DNA from: DATMER01 sp963844885
GTDB lineage: Bacteria; Acidobacteriota; Thermoanaerobaculia; Multivoradales; UBA5704
DNA: 64,000 nt
NCBI GenBank assembly: GCA_963844885.1
Contig: CAWJQA010000001.1
Location: 124,001 to 188,000 of the forward strand
Direction: 5' to 3'
Shown: positions 55,663-64,000 of the stretch, one piece after another
Numbering within the stretch: the first letter of the stretch is position 1
Layout: the number at the start of each line of letters is the position of its first letter
Program-made: the position numbers and the translations under genes
The notes under the pieces: model-generated
What the model was told of the DNA's origin: nothing
Seen by the model: the letters and a program-made list of their open reading frames with translations, nothing else
Database searches by the model: none

Positions 55663-58600
55663 ATGCAGGAGGGCGAGATGGGGCGGAGGAGGGGACGGAG
55701 AGGGGGGGCAGGATCTGTGGTGGCAGGTCCAGGAAGAGTTGGAGACGAGCGTGCGCACCCTGGCGGAGAGGTTGGGGCCGCCGGATCTGCTGCTGCTGTC
55801 CGGCGACCTGACGAACACCGGGGCGGCGAAGCAGTTCGACCGCGTCGACCGTTTCCTCGACACCCTGCTCGCCTGGCTGAAGGCGAGCGGAGGAGGGGAG
55901 CCGCTGGTCCTCGCCGTCCCGGGCAACCACGACCTGCAACGGCCGCCCGCGGGCAAGGAGCTTCGGTACATGGTTCTCGACCGCTACGCCGAGGCGGGCC
56001 TGGAGGACCGGTATCGCCAGCAGATGGAGCAGGATCTCTGGTAACGGCGCAACGTCTCCCTCGTCAAGCCGCTGTTCGCCAACTATCAGGCCTGGTTCCG
56101 GCGGCGTCTCCTGCCCGGCCTCGAAACGCGGGCGAAGGTCCGCACCTCCCATTTCCCTGGCGACCTCTGCGTCGAGGTGGAGATCGAAGGCGCGTTCCCG
56201 CTCTGCGTGGTCGGCCTCAACTCGACCTGGCAGCAGTACAAGGAAGGCGACTTCGAGCGCAAGCTCACGCTGACCGGCCGGCAGCTCCAGGCGGCGCTAC
56301 CTCCCGGGGAGGACGGGTCTCCGTTGGCGGTCTTCGGCCGACACGCCCGGTCCCTGCTTCTGCTGCACCATCCGCCGGACTGGCTCTCCCGCGCCGGCTG
56401 CAGGATTTTCGACGAGCTCATCTATCCGTCGCACCGCTTCGACCTCTGCCTGTTCGGCCACATGCACGAGGGCCGGTCGGTGAACGCCGCCGTCTCGGGC
56501 GGGGTGCCGCGCACGTACTTTCAGGCGCCCTCTCTCTTCGGCCTGGAGCACTACGGGAGCCGCGGCGAAAACCGGCTGATGGGCTATGCCTGGGGGAGCC
56601 TGAGCGCGGATGGGGGAGGTGACGGTCTGGCCGCTCTCGCGGGTGAACCGGGGGAGCGGCGAAGGTGTCTTCATCCCCGATGCTCGCTTTCCAGGAGCGG
56701 CGGACGGTGTAGTGATCCGGCCGGCTCCCGGGCAAGCCCCTCCAGCGGTGCCGGCCAGCGACTTCCGCGGGTATCTCGAAGCCCTGCTCGACCAGACGAG
56801 CTACATAAACATCAGCGGCATCTCCAACGCCGGGAGCGTCAAGGGAGCGCTGCGCTACGCCATCGAGAAGCTCTACACCCCGCTGCGGAGTCGTGGGGTG
56901 GGACTTGGAGAGCGGGGAGACTCCGTAGGCCTGCCCGACCTGCTGCCGCGCCATCCGCGGTTCCTCCTCGAAGGCCAGCCGGGAGCGGGCAAGACGACGT
57001 TCCTGCGCTTCGCGTCCTGCATGCTGGCCCGGGATGCGTTGAGGATCCCGTGCTCGGACGGGAGCTCCTGGCGGGAGCGGTATCTCGGCCTTCAGGGAGG
57101 CGAAGCGCCGACGCCGGTCTTCGTGCGGATCAGCGATCTGGCGGCGTTCCTGAGCAAGGAGGAGGCGCCGCTGCGGCAGAACGGCCGGCGCCGCCTCCTC
57201 GATTTCCTCGCGGCGCTGTGCCAGGAGAACGAGCACCGGGTCGACCGCGAGGGGTGGCGCCGGCTGCTCGAAAGCGACCGGGCGATCCTTTTCCTCGACG
57301 GCCTCGACGAGGTGGCCGAGGAGGGGATGCGGCGGCGGATCTTCGCGGTCTTCCGGGACGCGAGCGAGCACTGGCGCTGCCCGGTGGTGGTCGCCAGCCG
57401 GCCGATTCAGACGGCGGAGCTGCGGGATATGGGCTTCCAAGTGGCGACAGTGGAGCCGTTCGGTCCGTCGGAGATCCGGACCTTCCTCGATCACTGGGTG
57501 ACCGCTCTATATCAGGTCGAGGGCTCCGAGGGGCTGCACGGTGAGGGCGAGCGGTACCGGGCCGCCCTGCTGGCGGCGATCACCGACCTGCCGCGGGTGC
57601 GGCGGCTGGCGGCGAACCCGGTGATGCTCACCTGCCTGTGCGTGGTGCATTGGAACGAAGGCCATCTGCCGGAGGGGCGCTCCCGGGTCTACCGGGCCGT
57701 CCTGCGCTGGCTGATCGCGGCGCGCACGAAGCTGCGGGAGAGGGAACGCTTCACCGACCGTTTCGCCTGGAGCGCCCTGGCGCTGCTGGGCCTGGCCTAT
57801 GAACGCGCCGCAGGGGAAGCGGACGGCGTTCGACCTGGAAGACGCGGCGGTGGCGGTGGACGCGGCGGTAGCACGGCAGTTTCCAACGCTCGACAAGGAG
57901 GAGCGGCGGCGCGAGGCGAAGCGATGGCTGGCGTTCGAGTGCCTGGGGAGCGGCATCGTGGAGGAGCTGCCCGGGCGCCGCGTCCGCTTCTGGCATCTGA
58001 CGTTCCAGGAGTTCCTGGCGGCCTTGCAGCTTGCCTGGAAGGACGATGGCGAGAGCCCGGAAAGCTCCTGGTGGCCGCTGGTGCGCGAGCACCTGGACGC
58101 CGCGCAGTGGCGGGAGACGATCGAATTGTTCCCCGGGATGCCTGCTCGAAGAGGGGGGCGAAGGGCGGGTGGACAAGCTTCTGGAGAGGGTTCTGCGGCT
58201 GCGCGCCACAGGCGATCTGGCCTCCGAGGCGCGGGTGGCCGGGATCGTGGGGAGGCTCCTGCAGACCCTGGTGGCGGACCAGTACCGGCCGCGGCCCAGA
58301 CGGAAGAGGCCTATGAGACGGCGCTCCGGAAGTCGCTGGAGATCTTCACTCCCGGCGGCGCCGCCCAGGTGCCGGTTGAGGTGCGCATCGCGGTGGCCGA
58401 GGCCCTGGGCCGCGGGGGCGATCAACGGCTCGCCCAAGACAACTTCCTCGAGGTGCCCGGCCTCGGCGGCGTCCGGCTGGGGAAGTATCCGGTGACGGTG
58501 GAGGAGTATCAGAGCTTTGTGGAGAGCCGGGGTTACGAGGAGGCGAAGTATTGGGATCGCGACGGCTGGGCGCTGCGGGAAAAGGAGGGGTGGTCGGCAC

Positions 58601-59089
58601 CCGGGAGCTGGGACGGGCAGCTAGAGACGCCGAACTGGCCGGTGACGAGGTCTCCTGGCATGAGGCGGCGGCCTTCTGCCGCTGGCTGACCGAGCAGCGG
58701 GGGGAGCCGGTGCGCCTGCCGACCCAGGCGGAGTGGGAGACGGCGGCGACGCCTGCCCATGGAGAGTATCCCTGGGGCCCGGAGGAGCCTGACGGCGAGC
58801 GCGCGAATTTCGATGAGTCTGTGGGGGCTCCCACGCGGTCGGGATCTACCCTGCCGGCGACGGCCCGTTCGGGCACAGCGACCTTGCCGGCAACGTGTGG
58901 GAGTGGTGCGAGGACGAGGTGAAAGTGGAGGACGCCGCTGAAACGTGGCGGGCCTTGCGGGGCGGCGGCTGGATCGACCCCGCGGAGCTCCTGCGGGCTG
59001 CGTTCCGCAACAGGGACCCGGGCCGCCCTGCCGGGCACCGGCGCGGCGACGTTGGCTTTCGCGTTGCCGCCGCACCCGCGAGCCCTTGA
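55663..59089 (+). pseudogene. Calcineurin-like phosphoesterase / NACHT NTPase / FGE-sulfatase fusion, many frame breaks
   Basis: Reading through small indels gives one protein of about 1,130 residues. Phosphoesterase domain: LLLSGDLTNTG, AVPGNHD, LLLLHHPPDW and LFGHMHEG; the first D-x-H motif is not clearly seen. NACHT domain: Walker A LLEGQPGAGKTTFLRFA (about 56973), Walker B AILFLDGLDEVAEEG (57285), VVVASRP, and helical parts NPVMLTCLCVVH and FWHLTFQEFLAAL. C-terminal FGE-sulfatase (C-lectin fold): LGKYPVTVEEYQSFV, VSWHEAAAFCRWL, RLPTQAEWETAA, GNVWEWC, LRGGGW and GDVGFRVA. Breaks: TAA at 56042, extra G at 56612-56616, and shifts near 57805, 58136, 58270, 58645 and 58840. Start uncertain; an ATG at 55663 fits if the G7 run at 55702 has one extra base. 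NACHT fusions with effector domains act in bacterial conflict systems. Confidence 0.78.
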
Positions 59090-59509
59090 TTTCTTGATCG
59101 GGTCTTCCGGGGTCCAGGGGCGGAGCCCCTGGCGGCTGTCATTTGTCATTCGTGTCATCCCTTGACAGCGGGCAATCCGGACCTGCGTAGAGACGCCCAG
59201 TCCGTTATCGAAAGCCCTACCGGGTCCCGAAACCTCGGGGCGTCTCCTCTCCTCCGTCACGCTGGCGCCCCCCTGTGCGCCGGGGCCGGTCCTGCCTGGC
59301 ATCTGATATCGGCTCGGGAGCGCGGAATTACGGTGTCTGTGCCGAGACGTCCGAAACGCGACATCCGTCCCGTTTGTTCGGCCGATTGTGGTGACGGAAG
59401 GTTGAGACGCCCCGAAGTTTCGGGACCCGGTAGGGTTTTCGATAACGGACTGGGGCGTCTCTACGCTGTTCTACCTGTGTACGCTGCGCCCCGCGGCCCT
59501 ACCTGCCGG
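59090..59509. other. Intergenic region holding a MITE-like element
   Basis: No gene is supported in these 420 bases. Besides the inverted-repeat element (59186-59463) there is only a small GC-rich palindrome (GGGGC-GGAGCCCC) near 59116-59135. Confidence 0.6.
59186..59463. mobile_element. MITE-like element with 60-bp terminal inverted repeats
   Basis: The arms 59186-59245 and 59404-59463 are complementary with only three or four differences in 60 bases and both end in GTAGAGACGCCC at the outer edge. Each arm is itself partly palindromic (GAGACGCC ... GGCGTCTC). The 158-base centre encodes nothing. The full 278 bp fit a non-autonomous miniature element; no transposase for it is in the window and a target duplication is not obvious. 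Confidence 0.8.
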
Positions 59510-61117
59510 CTACGCTGACGAGCGTCCCCGGTTCACCGCCAGCAGGTGCTCCACCCGCGGCGGCTCCGGCCCGAGGTGGAACGAGCCGGCGCGGATGCGA
59601 ACCTCCTCGTCCGCCACCGTGATGCGCTCGTGCTGGCGCAGGTGCTCCATCCACGACTCTACCAGGAACATCTCCGTGTACAGTCCGGGATCGGACGCGT
59701 CCGCGAAAAGGCCCCACTGCATGGCTCCGCCGCGCAGCCGCACCCGGCGGAGGCCGCTCATTGCCGCCGAGAACTCCGCGGCGCGCTCCGGATCGATCCG
59801 GTAGTGCAGCATCACCAGAACCGGCCCGTGGTGCGGTTCCATCTCGTCGTAGCTCGCTCTGGGCGCCGGCCACTGGCGGGACGGCGCCAGGTTGAGGCCT
59901 TCTCCCGAGCGGAGATGGATGCGGAAGGTCAGGAGAAGGCCGAGAACCAGCCCGGCGGCGGAGAGAAGGAGCGAGCGCGGCAAACCGACGCGCTCGGCCA
60001 CGGCTCCCCAGAGAGCGCTGCCGCCGGCCAGGCCGCCGAAGATGAACAGCATGTAGACCGAGAGCGCCCGCCCGCGGACCCAGGACGGCACGAGCGTCTG
60101 GATCGCCACGTTCAGGCTGGAGAGGAGGGAGAGCCAGGCGCCGCCCGCGGCAAGCATCGCACCCAGCAGCGGCCAGAAGCTCTGGACGTAGCCGAGTGCG
60201 AGAACCCCACCCGCGAAGACGAGGGTGGCCACGGTCACGACGAAGTCGGTTGAACCCACGCGGTTGAGGCGGGGGAGGACGAAGGCGCCGGCCACCGCGC
60301 CGACGCCGAGCGCGGCCAGGAGGAGGCCGTAGCCGGCCGGCCCGCGGCCGAGGTTGCGCGCTACCACCGGCAGGAGCGCCCAGAGCGAGCTGGCGCAGGT
60401 CACGAACACCGCGCCGCGAACGATCACCGCGAGCACCTCCGGCGAGTGGCGCACGAAGCGGACACCCGTGCGCATGGCGCCGAAGAACCGCTCCGCCGGC
60501 AGGACCGACGTCCCCGCGGGCCGCTCCCAGCGGAAGAGCACCAGCAGAACGCCCAGAAAGGAGAGGGCGTTGAACAGGAAGTTGATCTCGGCACCGGCCG
60601 CGGCCACGATCAGGCCGCCGAGCGCGGGACCGGCGGCGCGCGCGATGTTGAAGCCGACGCTGCCCAGGGAGATCGCCGCCGGGAGATCCTCCCGCGGCAC
60701 GATCTCCGGGATGATCGACTGCCAGGCCGGCTGGTTGAGCGCCGCGCCGAGGCCGAGGAGGGCGGTGAAGAGGAGCAGTACCCACGGCGTGGTCCAGCCG
60801 GCGAACGTGAAGAGGCTCAGGCCGGCGGCGGCGATGGTCATCCAACTCTGGGTGACGAGGAGGAGCCGGCGCCGGTCCACCACGTCGGCCAGGGCACCGG
60901 CGGGCAGGGAGAGGAGGAACATCGGCAGGCTCGTGGCGGCCTGCACCAGCGCCACCATCGCCGCCGACGAAGTGAGCGAGGTCATCAGCCAGGCCGCGCC
61001 CACGCTCTGGAACCAGGTGCCGACGTTGGACGCCAGCGTCGCAATCCACAGCGAGCGGAACATGGCGTGGCGCAGGGGGTGCCACGGGGACGGCCGGGCT
61101 GGGGCAGGCTCGCTCAA
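59510..61117 (-). CDS. MFS transporter of the MFS_3/enterobactin-exporter-like type with C-terminal ABM-like domain
   Basis: About 535 residues. The TTG at 61117 overlaps the stop of the upstream gene as TTGA; an ATG at 61177 is the alternative start. Twelve predicted membrane helices follow from MFRSLWIATLASNVGTWFQS, with the signature loop LADVVDRRRLLLVTQ between helices 2 and 3 and QPAWQSIIPEIVPREDLPAA between helices 4 and 5, typical of MFS_3 exporters. The last about 130 residues form a soluble alpha/beta domain (PVLVMLHYRIDPERAAEFSA, YTEMFLVESWMEHLRQHER), resembling antibiotic-biosynthesis-monooxygenase-like ferredoxin folds, which is a known tail in this family. Substrate unknown; multidrug or siderophore export is plausible. 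Confidence 0.88.
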   Translation of the reverse strand: MSEPAPARPSPWHPLRHAMFRSLWIATLASNVGTWFQSVGAAWLMTSLTSSAAMVALVQAATSLPMFLLSLPAGALADVVDRRRLLLVTQSWMTIAAAGLSLFTFAGWTTPWVLLLFTALLGLGAALNQPAWQSIIPEIVPREDLPAAISLGSVGFNIARAAGPALGGLIVAAAGAEINFLFNALSFLGVLLVLFRWERPAGTSVLPAERFFGAMRTGVRFVRHSPEVLAVIVRGAVFVTCASSLWALLPVVARNLGRGPAGYGLLLAALGVGAVAGAFVLPRLNRVGSTDFVVTVATLVFAGGVLALGYVQSFWPLLGAMLAAGGAWLSLLSSLNVAIQTLVPSWVRGRALSVYMLFIFGGLAGGSALWGAVAERVGLPRSLLLSAAGLVLGLLLTFRIHLRSGEGLNLAPSRQWPAPRASYDEMEPHHGPVLVMLHYRIDPERAAEFSAAMSGLRRVRLRGGAMQWGLFADASDPGLYTEMFLVESWMEHLRQHERITVADEEVRIRAGSFHLGPEPPRVEHLLAVNRGRSSA

Positions 61118-61485
61118 CGCGCCGCGTCCGTCCCCACTCGCGGGATCTCGCCGCTCTTGCGCGCTCGCTGCTCGCATGCCAGCTCATAGGAGCGGGCCAG
61201 CAGGCTCACGGCGTGCTCCACATCCTCTTCTTCCCGCAGGTAGAAGCTCACCCAGCCGCTCTGCGGGAGCAGATGGTGCGGCCGGGCCAGGCCGGCGGCG
61301 ACAAGCTCTTCCCGCACCGTCTTGGGAAAGGCGATGTCGAGCATGTGATCGCCGTGGATGTGCCCGACCTCCCGGTTGCCCAGCCGATACTCGACGCCGC
61401 CGAACCGGTGCGGGTGAGCCTCGACGCCCGGCCACGCCAGCACCCTCTCCTCGATTCTCTTGCTCGCTCCAGGCACCCCCGGCAT
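61114..61485 (-). CDS. Small DUF5519-like (luciferase-domain) protein
   Basis: A 123-residue cytosolic protein starting MPGVPGASKRIEERVLAWPG with AAGGAGGAAGCC before the ATG. Segments RFGGVEYRLGNREVGHIHGD, DIAFPKTVREELVAAGLARP and HLLPQSGWVSFYLREEEDVE match the small conserved family often annotated as luciferase-domain or DUF5519; despite the name, no bioluminescence is implied. The biochemical role is unknown. It is followed by the MFS exporter gene with a 4-base overlap and shares its transcript; the sensor kinase gene downstream of the two-component system ends 42 bases upstream. Confidence 0.8.
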   Translation of the reverse strand: MPGVPGASKRIEERVLAWPGVEAHPHRFGGVEYRLGNREVGHIHGDHMLDIAFPKTVREELVAAGLARPHHLLPQSGWVSFYLREEEDVEHAVSLLARSYELACEQRARKSGEIPRVGTDAAR

Positions 61486-61526
61486 GGCTTCCTCCTTCCC
61501 CGCTAGTGCAAATCCTATACGACCCG

Positions 61527-63112
61527 TCAAGCCATGGGCAGCCGGATTTCAAAGCGGGCGCCGCCTTCCGGGCGGTTGCGGGCGGCGATGGAGCCGCCGT
61601 AGCCGTCCACGATCGCCTTCGCGATGGCGAGCCCCAGACCGGTGTGGCCGTCGCGACCGTCGCGGCCCGGACGCCAGGTGAAGAAGCGGTCGAAGATGCG
61701 GTCGAGATGGGTTTCGGGGATGCCCGGGCCGCGGTCGTCCACGGTCACCACGGCGGCGGCGCCGTCCCGGATCACGCGGACCTCGACCGCCTCGCCGTCC
61801 GGCGAGAAGCTCGCGGCGTTGTCGAGCAGGTTGTCCAGCACCTGGGTCAGCCGCTCGGCCGAGGCGCGCACGACGAGCCGCTCCAAAGCCTGATGGAGGC
61901 TGACTTTGACACGGTTGTCGGCGCGCAGACATCGGCCGTCGACGACCTCCCGGATCAGACTGTCGAGGGCACCGGGCCGGCCGCTTCGGCGTCGAGCCGG
62001 GCGTCGATCTCCGTCACCTCGCGCACGCCGGAGAGGAGGCCTTCCATGCGCGCGACCTCTTTCTGGACCAGGCCGAGAAAGCGCTGGCGGTCCGCCGGGT
62101 CCTCGACCTCGGCCAGCAGCTCGGTGGCGGCGCGGATGGCGGCGAGCGGGTTCTTGAGCTCGTGCGAGACGTCCGAGGCGAACGATTCGATGAACGCGAG
62201 ATGGGCTTCGAGGCGGCGGGTCAGCTCCTCCAGGGCGCGCGCGAGGTCGCCGATCTCGTCCTTCCGGCTGGAGCCGCGGAAGCGCCCGCGCAGCCGCCCG
62301 CGGCGGTCGAGGAGGGCGTTGGCCTCGTCGCGGAGCCGCCGGAGCGGGCGGGCGATGGTGGTCGAGACCAGCAGGGTGAGGACGATCGCCGCCGCCACCG
62401 AGGCGAGGAAGACCCGGAAGATGCCGAGCCGTACCTCATAGAGAGCGGCCAGAAGCCGGTAGGTGGATTGCGACACGAGCACCGCGCCCGCCACCCGGCC
62501 CTCGTCGCGGACCGGGATGGCCGAGTAGAGAGTGAGCGAGCGCTGGCCCAGGGTGCGCCGTGTCGCCGCGCCGTAGCGGCCGGCGAGAGCGGCCTGAACC
62601 TCGGTGCCCAGGACCGGCTCGCCCGGGTGATCGTAGAAGCTCTCCGGCGGCTCGGGCTGCGGCGCGCCCAGGAAAAGCTCCACGCGGCCGGGGAGATTGT
62701 AGATCCAGGCGCCGATCCGGTAGGCGATCCTCTGCCGGGTATCTGCCGGGCTCGCCGAGCCCGCCGGCGCGCTGTCGTAGCGCGACGGCGGTGGAGGAGC
62801 CGGAGCGCGGCGCGGGCCGAGGGTGGCGGAATCGGCCAGGAGCGTGCCGCCGGGGCCGAGGATGCGCAGCCGCGCGTCGGTGCGCCGGTCCAGGCGGCGG
62901 AGGAGCCCCTCGGCCATTGCGGAGTCGAGGCCTCCCCGGTCCGACAGCGCCGCGGCCAGATGGCGACCCTGCTGGACCATCGCCCTCTCCTGCGCCTCCA
63001 GCAGCTCGCGCTCGTAGACGTCCAGGTAGAGGAAGCCGGCCGCGGGCAGGAACACCAGCAGCACATTGAAGAGGAGGAGGCGGACGTAGAGGGTCCTCAA
63101 CTCGGCCTCCAC
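61527..63112 (-). CDS. Membrane sensor histidine kinase, one frameshift (ChvG-like)
   Basis: About 528 residues. Two membrane helices (VRLLLFNVLLVFLPAAGFLY and VFLASVAAAIVLTLLVSTTI) bracket a periplasmic sensor domain of about 220 residues, followed by HAMP (RPLRRLRDEANALLDR), HisKA with FASDVSHELKNPLAAI, and HATPase (VLDNLLDNAASFS, VDDRGPGIP, HTGLGLAIAKAIVDG). One base is missing near 61966, after GPV; the other frame continues with ALDSLIREVVDG. The GTG at 63112 overlaps the end of the regulator gene by 16 bases; a TTG at 63100 is possible. The long periplasmic domain and gene order recall ChvG/ExoS-type sensors of envelope or acid stress. Confidence 0.85.
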
Positions 63113-63795
63113 CGGTACCCCAGCCCGTACACGGTCTCGACGGCGTCGAAGGCGGGGTCGGCCTCGGCCAGCTTCCGGCGCAGCCTCTTGATGTGGCTGT
63201 CGATCGTCCGGTCGCTGACGTAGGCGTCGTTGGGGTAGCCCTCCTGGATGAGCTGGGCGCGGCTCTTCACGTGGCCCGGGTGGCGGGCGAGGGCGTGGAG
63301 AAGGGTGAATTCGGTGACGGTGAGCGGCACGGGCACACCCTGCCAGCACGCCTGATAGCGGCGGAGGTCGAGACGCAGGCGGCCGACCTCGACGATCCGC
63401 TCCTCGTCGCCACCGGTGGGCTCGTCGCGCAGGGCGGCCCGCCGCAGGAGAACCTTCACCCGGGCGAGCAGCTCGCGCATCGAGAACGGCTTGCAGAGAT
63501 AGTCGTCGGCCCCCAGCTCCAGCCCGAGGACGCGGTCGAGCTCCTCATCCTTGGAGGTCAGGAAGAGGATCGGCAGGCGCTCGGACAGGGCGCGCAGCCG
63601 GCGGCAGAGCTCCAGGCCGTCCATCCGCGGCATCAGGATGTCGAGGACGACCAGGTCCGGCAGCCCCTTCTCGAAACTGCGCCAGGCGGCCAGCCCGTCC
63701 GGGAACGGCTCGACGCGGTAGCCCTCGCGGCGGAGGGCAAAGCCGACCGTCTCCCGGAGGCTCTCCTCGTCGTCCACCAGTCCGATCACGGTCAT
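63097..63795 (-). CDS. OmpR/PhoB-family response regulator
   Basis: A 232-residue regulator starting MTVIGLVDDEESLRETVGF. The receiver domain has the acidic pair (VDDEES), phospho-acceptor D52 (LVVLDILMPRMDG), T in LFLTSKDEE and the lysine in DDYLCKPFSMRELLARV. The winged-helix domain reads VTEFTLLHALARHPGHV, VSDRTIDSHIKRLRRKL and ends VYGLGYRWRPS, all classical. It precedes and overlaps the sensor kinase gene, forming a complete two-component system, with the DUF5519-like and MFS genes downstream in the same direction; these are candidate targets or co-transcribed genes. Confidence 0.95.
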   Translation of the reverse strand: MTVIGLVDDEESLRETVGFALRREGYRVEPFPDGLAAWRSFEKGLPDLVVLDILMPRMDGLELCRRLRALSERLPILFLTSKDEELDRVLGLELGADDYLCKPFSMRELLARVKVLLRRAALRDEPTGGDEERIVEVGRLRLDLRRYQACWQGVPVPLTVTEFTLLHALARHPGHVKSRAQLIQEGYPNDAYVSDRTIDSHIKRLRRKLAEADPAFDAVETVYGLGYRWRPS

Positions 63796-63953
63796 GCCGG
63801 GAATGTACTCCAAGCCGGGGCGCCCGGAGCGTCTGCCATAATTCCGCCACGATCCTGTTCTCTTTTTCCCTGTTTCCGCCCTGACCGCGCCATCACCGGG
63901 CGTTCTACTTTTCTTCAGGCCGCGAGGCCCTTTCCCATATCGAGGAGACCGAG

Positions 63954-64000
63954 ATGACCACCCTGGACCTGACCGGCGAGCAGCCGATGCCCCTGAAGCG
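63954..64000 (+). CDS. Start of an unidentified gene (3' end outside window)
   Basis: GAGGAGACCGAG precedes an ATG at 63954 opening MTTLDLTGEQPMPLK; only 15 full codons are visible. It is divergent from the response regulator at 63795. The fragment is too short to identify. Confidence 0.5.
   Translation, partial: MTTLDLTGEQPMPLK

Noticed and set aside
45127..56044. Recoded or reassigned stop codons
   Set aside because: Different stops (TAG, TAA) are involved, both in genes that also have indels; most genes in the window end with TAG, TAA or TGA normally.
40767..59089. Diversity-generating retroelement linking a reverse transcriptase to the FGE domain
   Set aside because: Both reverse transcriptases sit in group II introns with domain V and standard maturase motifs, the FGE end is not adenine/asparagine-rich, and no template repeat was found near it.
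63954..64000. Identity of the last gene
   Set aside because: Fifteen codons are too few to support any name.

Overview
The window is about 67% GC DNA from a bacterium that looks like a member of the Acidobacteriota, possibly near the Thermoanaerobaculia. The assignment is inferred from gene content: two proteins built like the 'VWFA-related Acidobacterial domain' family, a long MacB/FtsX-type permease of the acidobacterial duplicated-orphan kind, a TonB receptor with an N-terminal carboxypeptidase-regulatory domain, and two very long propeller-type hybrid histidine kinases. No rRNA, tRNA or CRISPR array was seen.

Layout. 0-10 kb: core-like genes (peptidase-fold fragment, B12-binding-type radical SAM protein, YhbY, a zinc-ribbon protein, a secreted BNR-repeat protein) and a three-gene minus-strand set of VWA / TPR / VWA secreted proteins. 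10-18.2 kb: an accessory island holding toxin-antitoxin and DUF4143 remnants, an inverted-repeat-bounded segment with a small gene, a deleted REP-type transposase, an integron cassette array on the minus strand with one full attC site and one half-attC but no integrase, a 21-bp-period hairpin repeat, and a complete group II intron. 18.2-21.4 kb: an uncharacterised three-gene minus-strand operon and a MazEF-like module with a visible promoter and operator. 21.4-39 kb: a subtilase, two propeller hybrid kinases, a receiver-like/PATAN/DegV fusion beside a response regulator/PATAN protein, a FIST sensor with its histidine kinase, and endonuclease III. 39-43.2 kb: a MoxR ATPase plus VWA pair whose VWA gene is split by a group II intron inserted in the antisense direction. 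43.4-55.3 kb: a multihaem cytochrome with a haem-bearing porin-like partner, a TonB receptor, a phosphodiesterase-TPR lipoprotein, an ABC permease and a DUF3857/transglutaminase protein. 55.4-59.5 kb: hairpin repeats, a calcineurin-phosphoesterase/NACHT/FGE-sulfatase fusion, and a MITE-like element. 59.5-64 kb: an MFS exporter, a small DUF5519-like protein, an OmpR-type two-component pair and the first codons of another gene.

Many long genes are interrupted by single-base insertions or deletions, several in G or C runs (for example 43605, 44627 and 56612), plus two in-frame stop codons. The proteins otherwise align well across the breaks, so many breaks may be sequencing errors; this must be kept in mind when reading 'broken' genes.

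The most interesting items are the phosphoesterase-NACHT-FGE fusion (a candidate conflict or defence NTPase), the precisely delimited antisense intron insertion that inactivates a MoxR/VWA system, and the small integrase-less cassette array.
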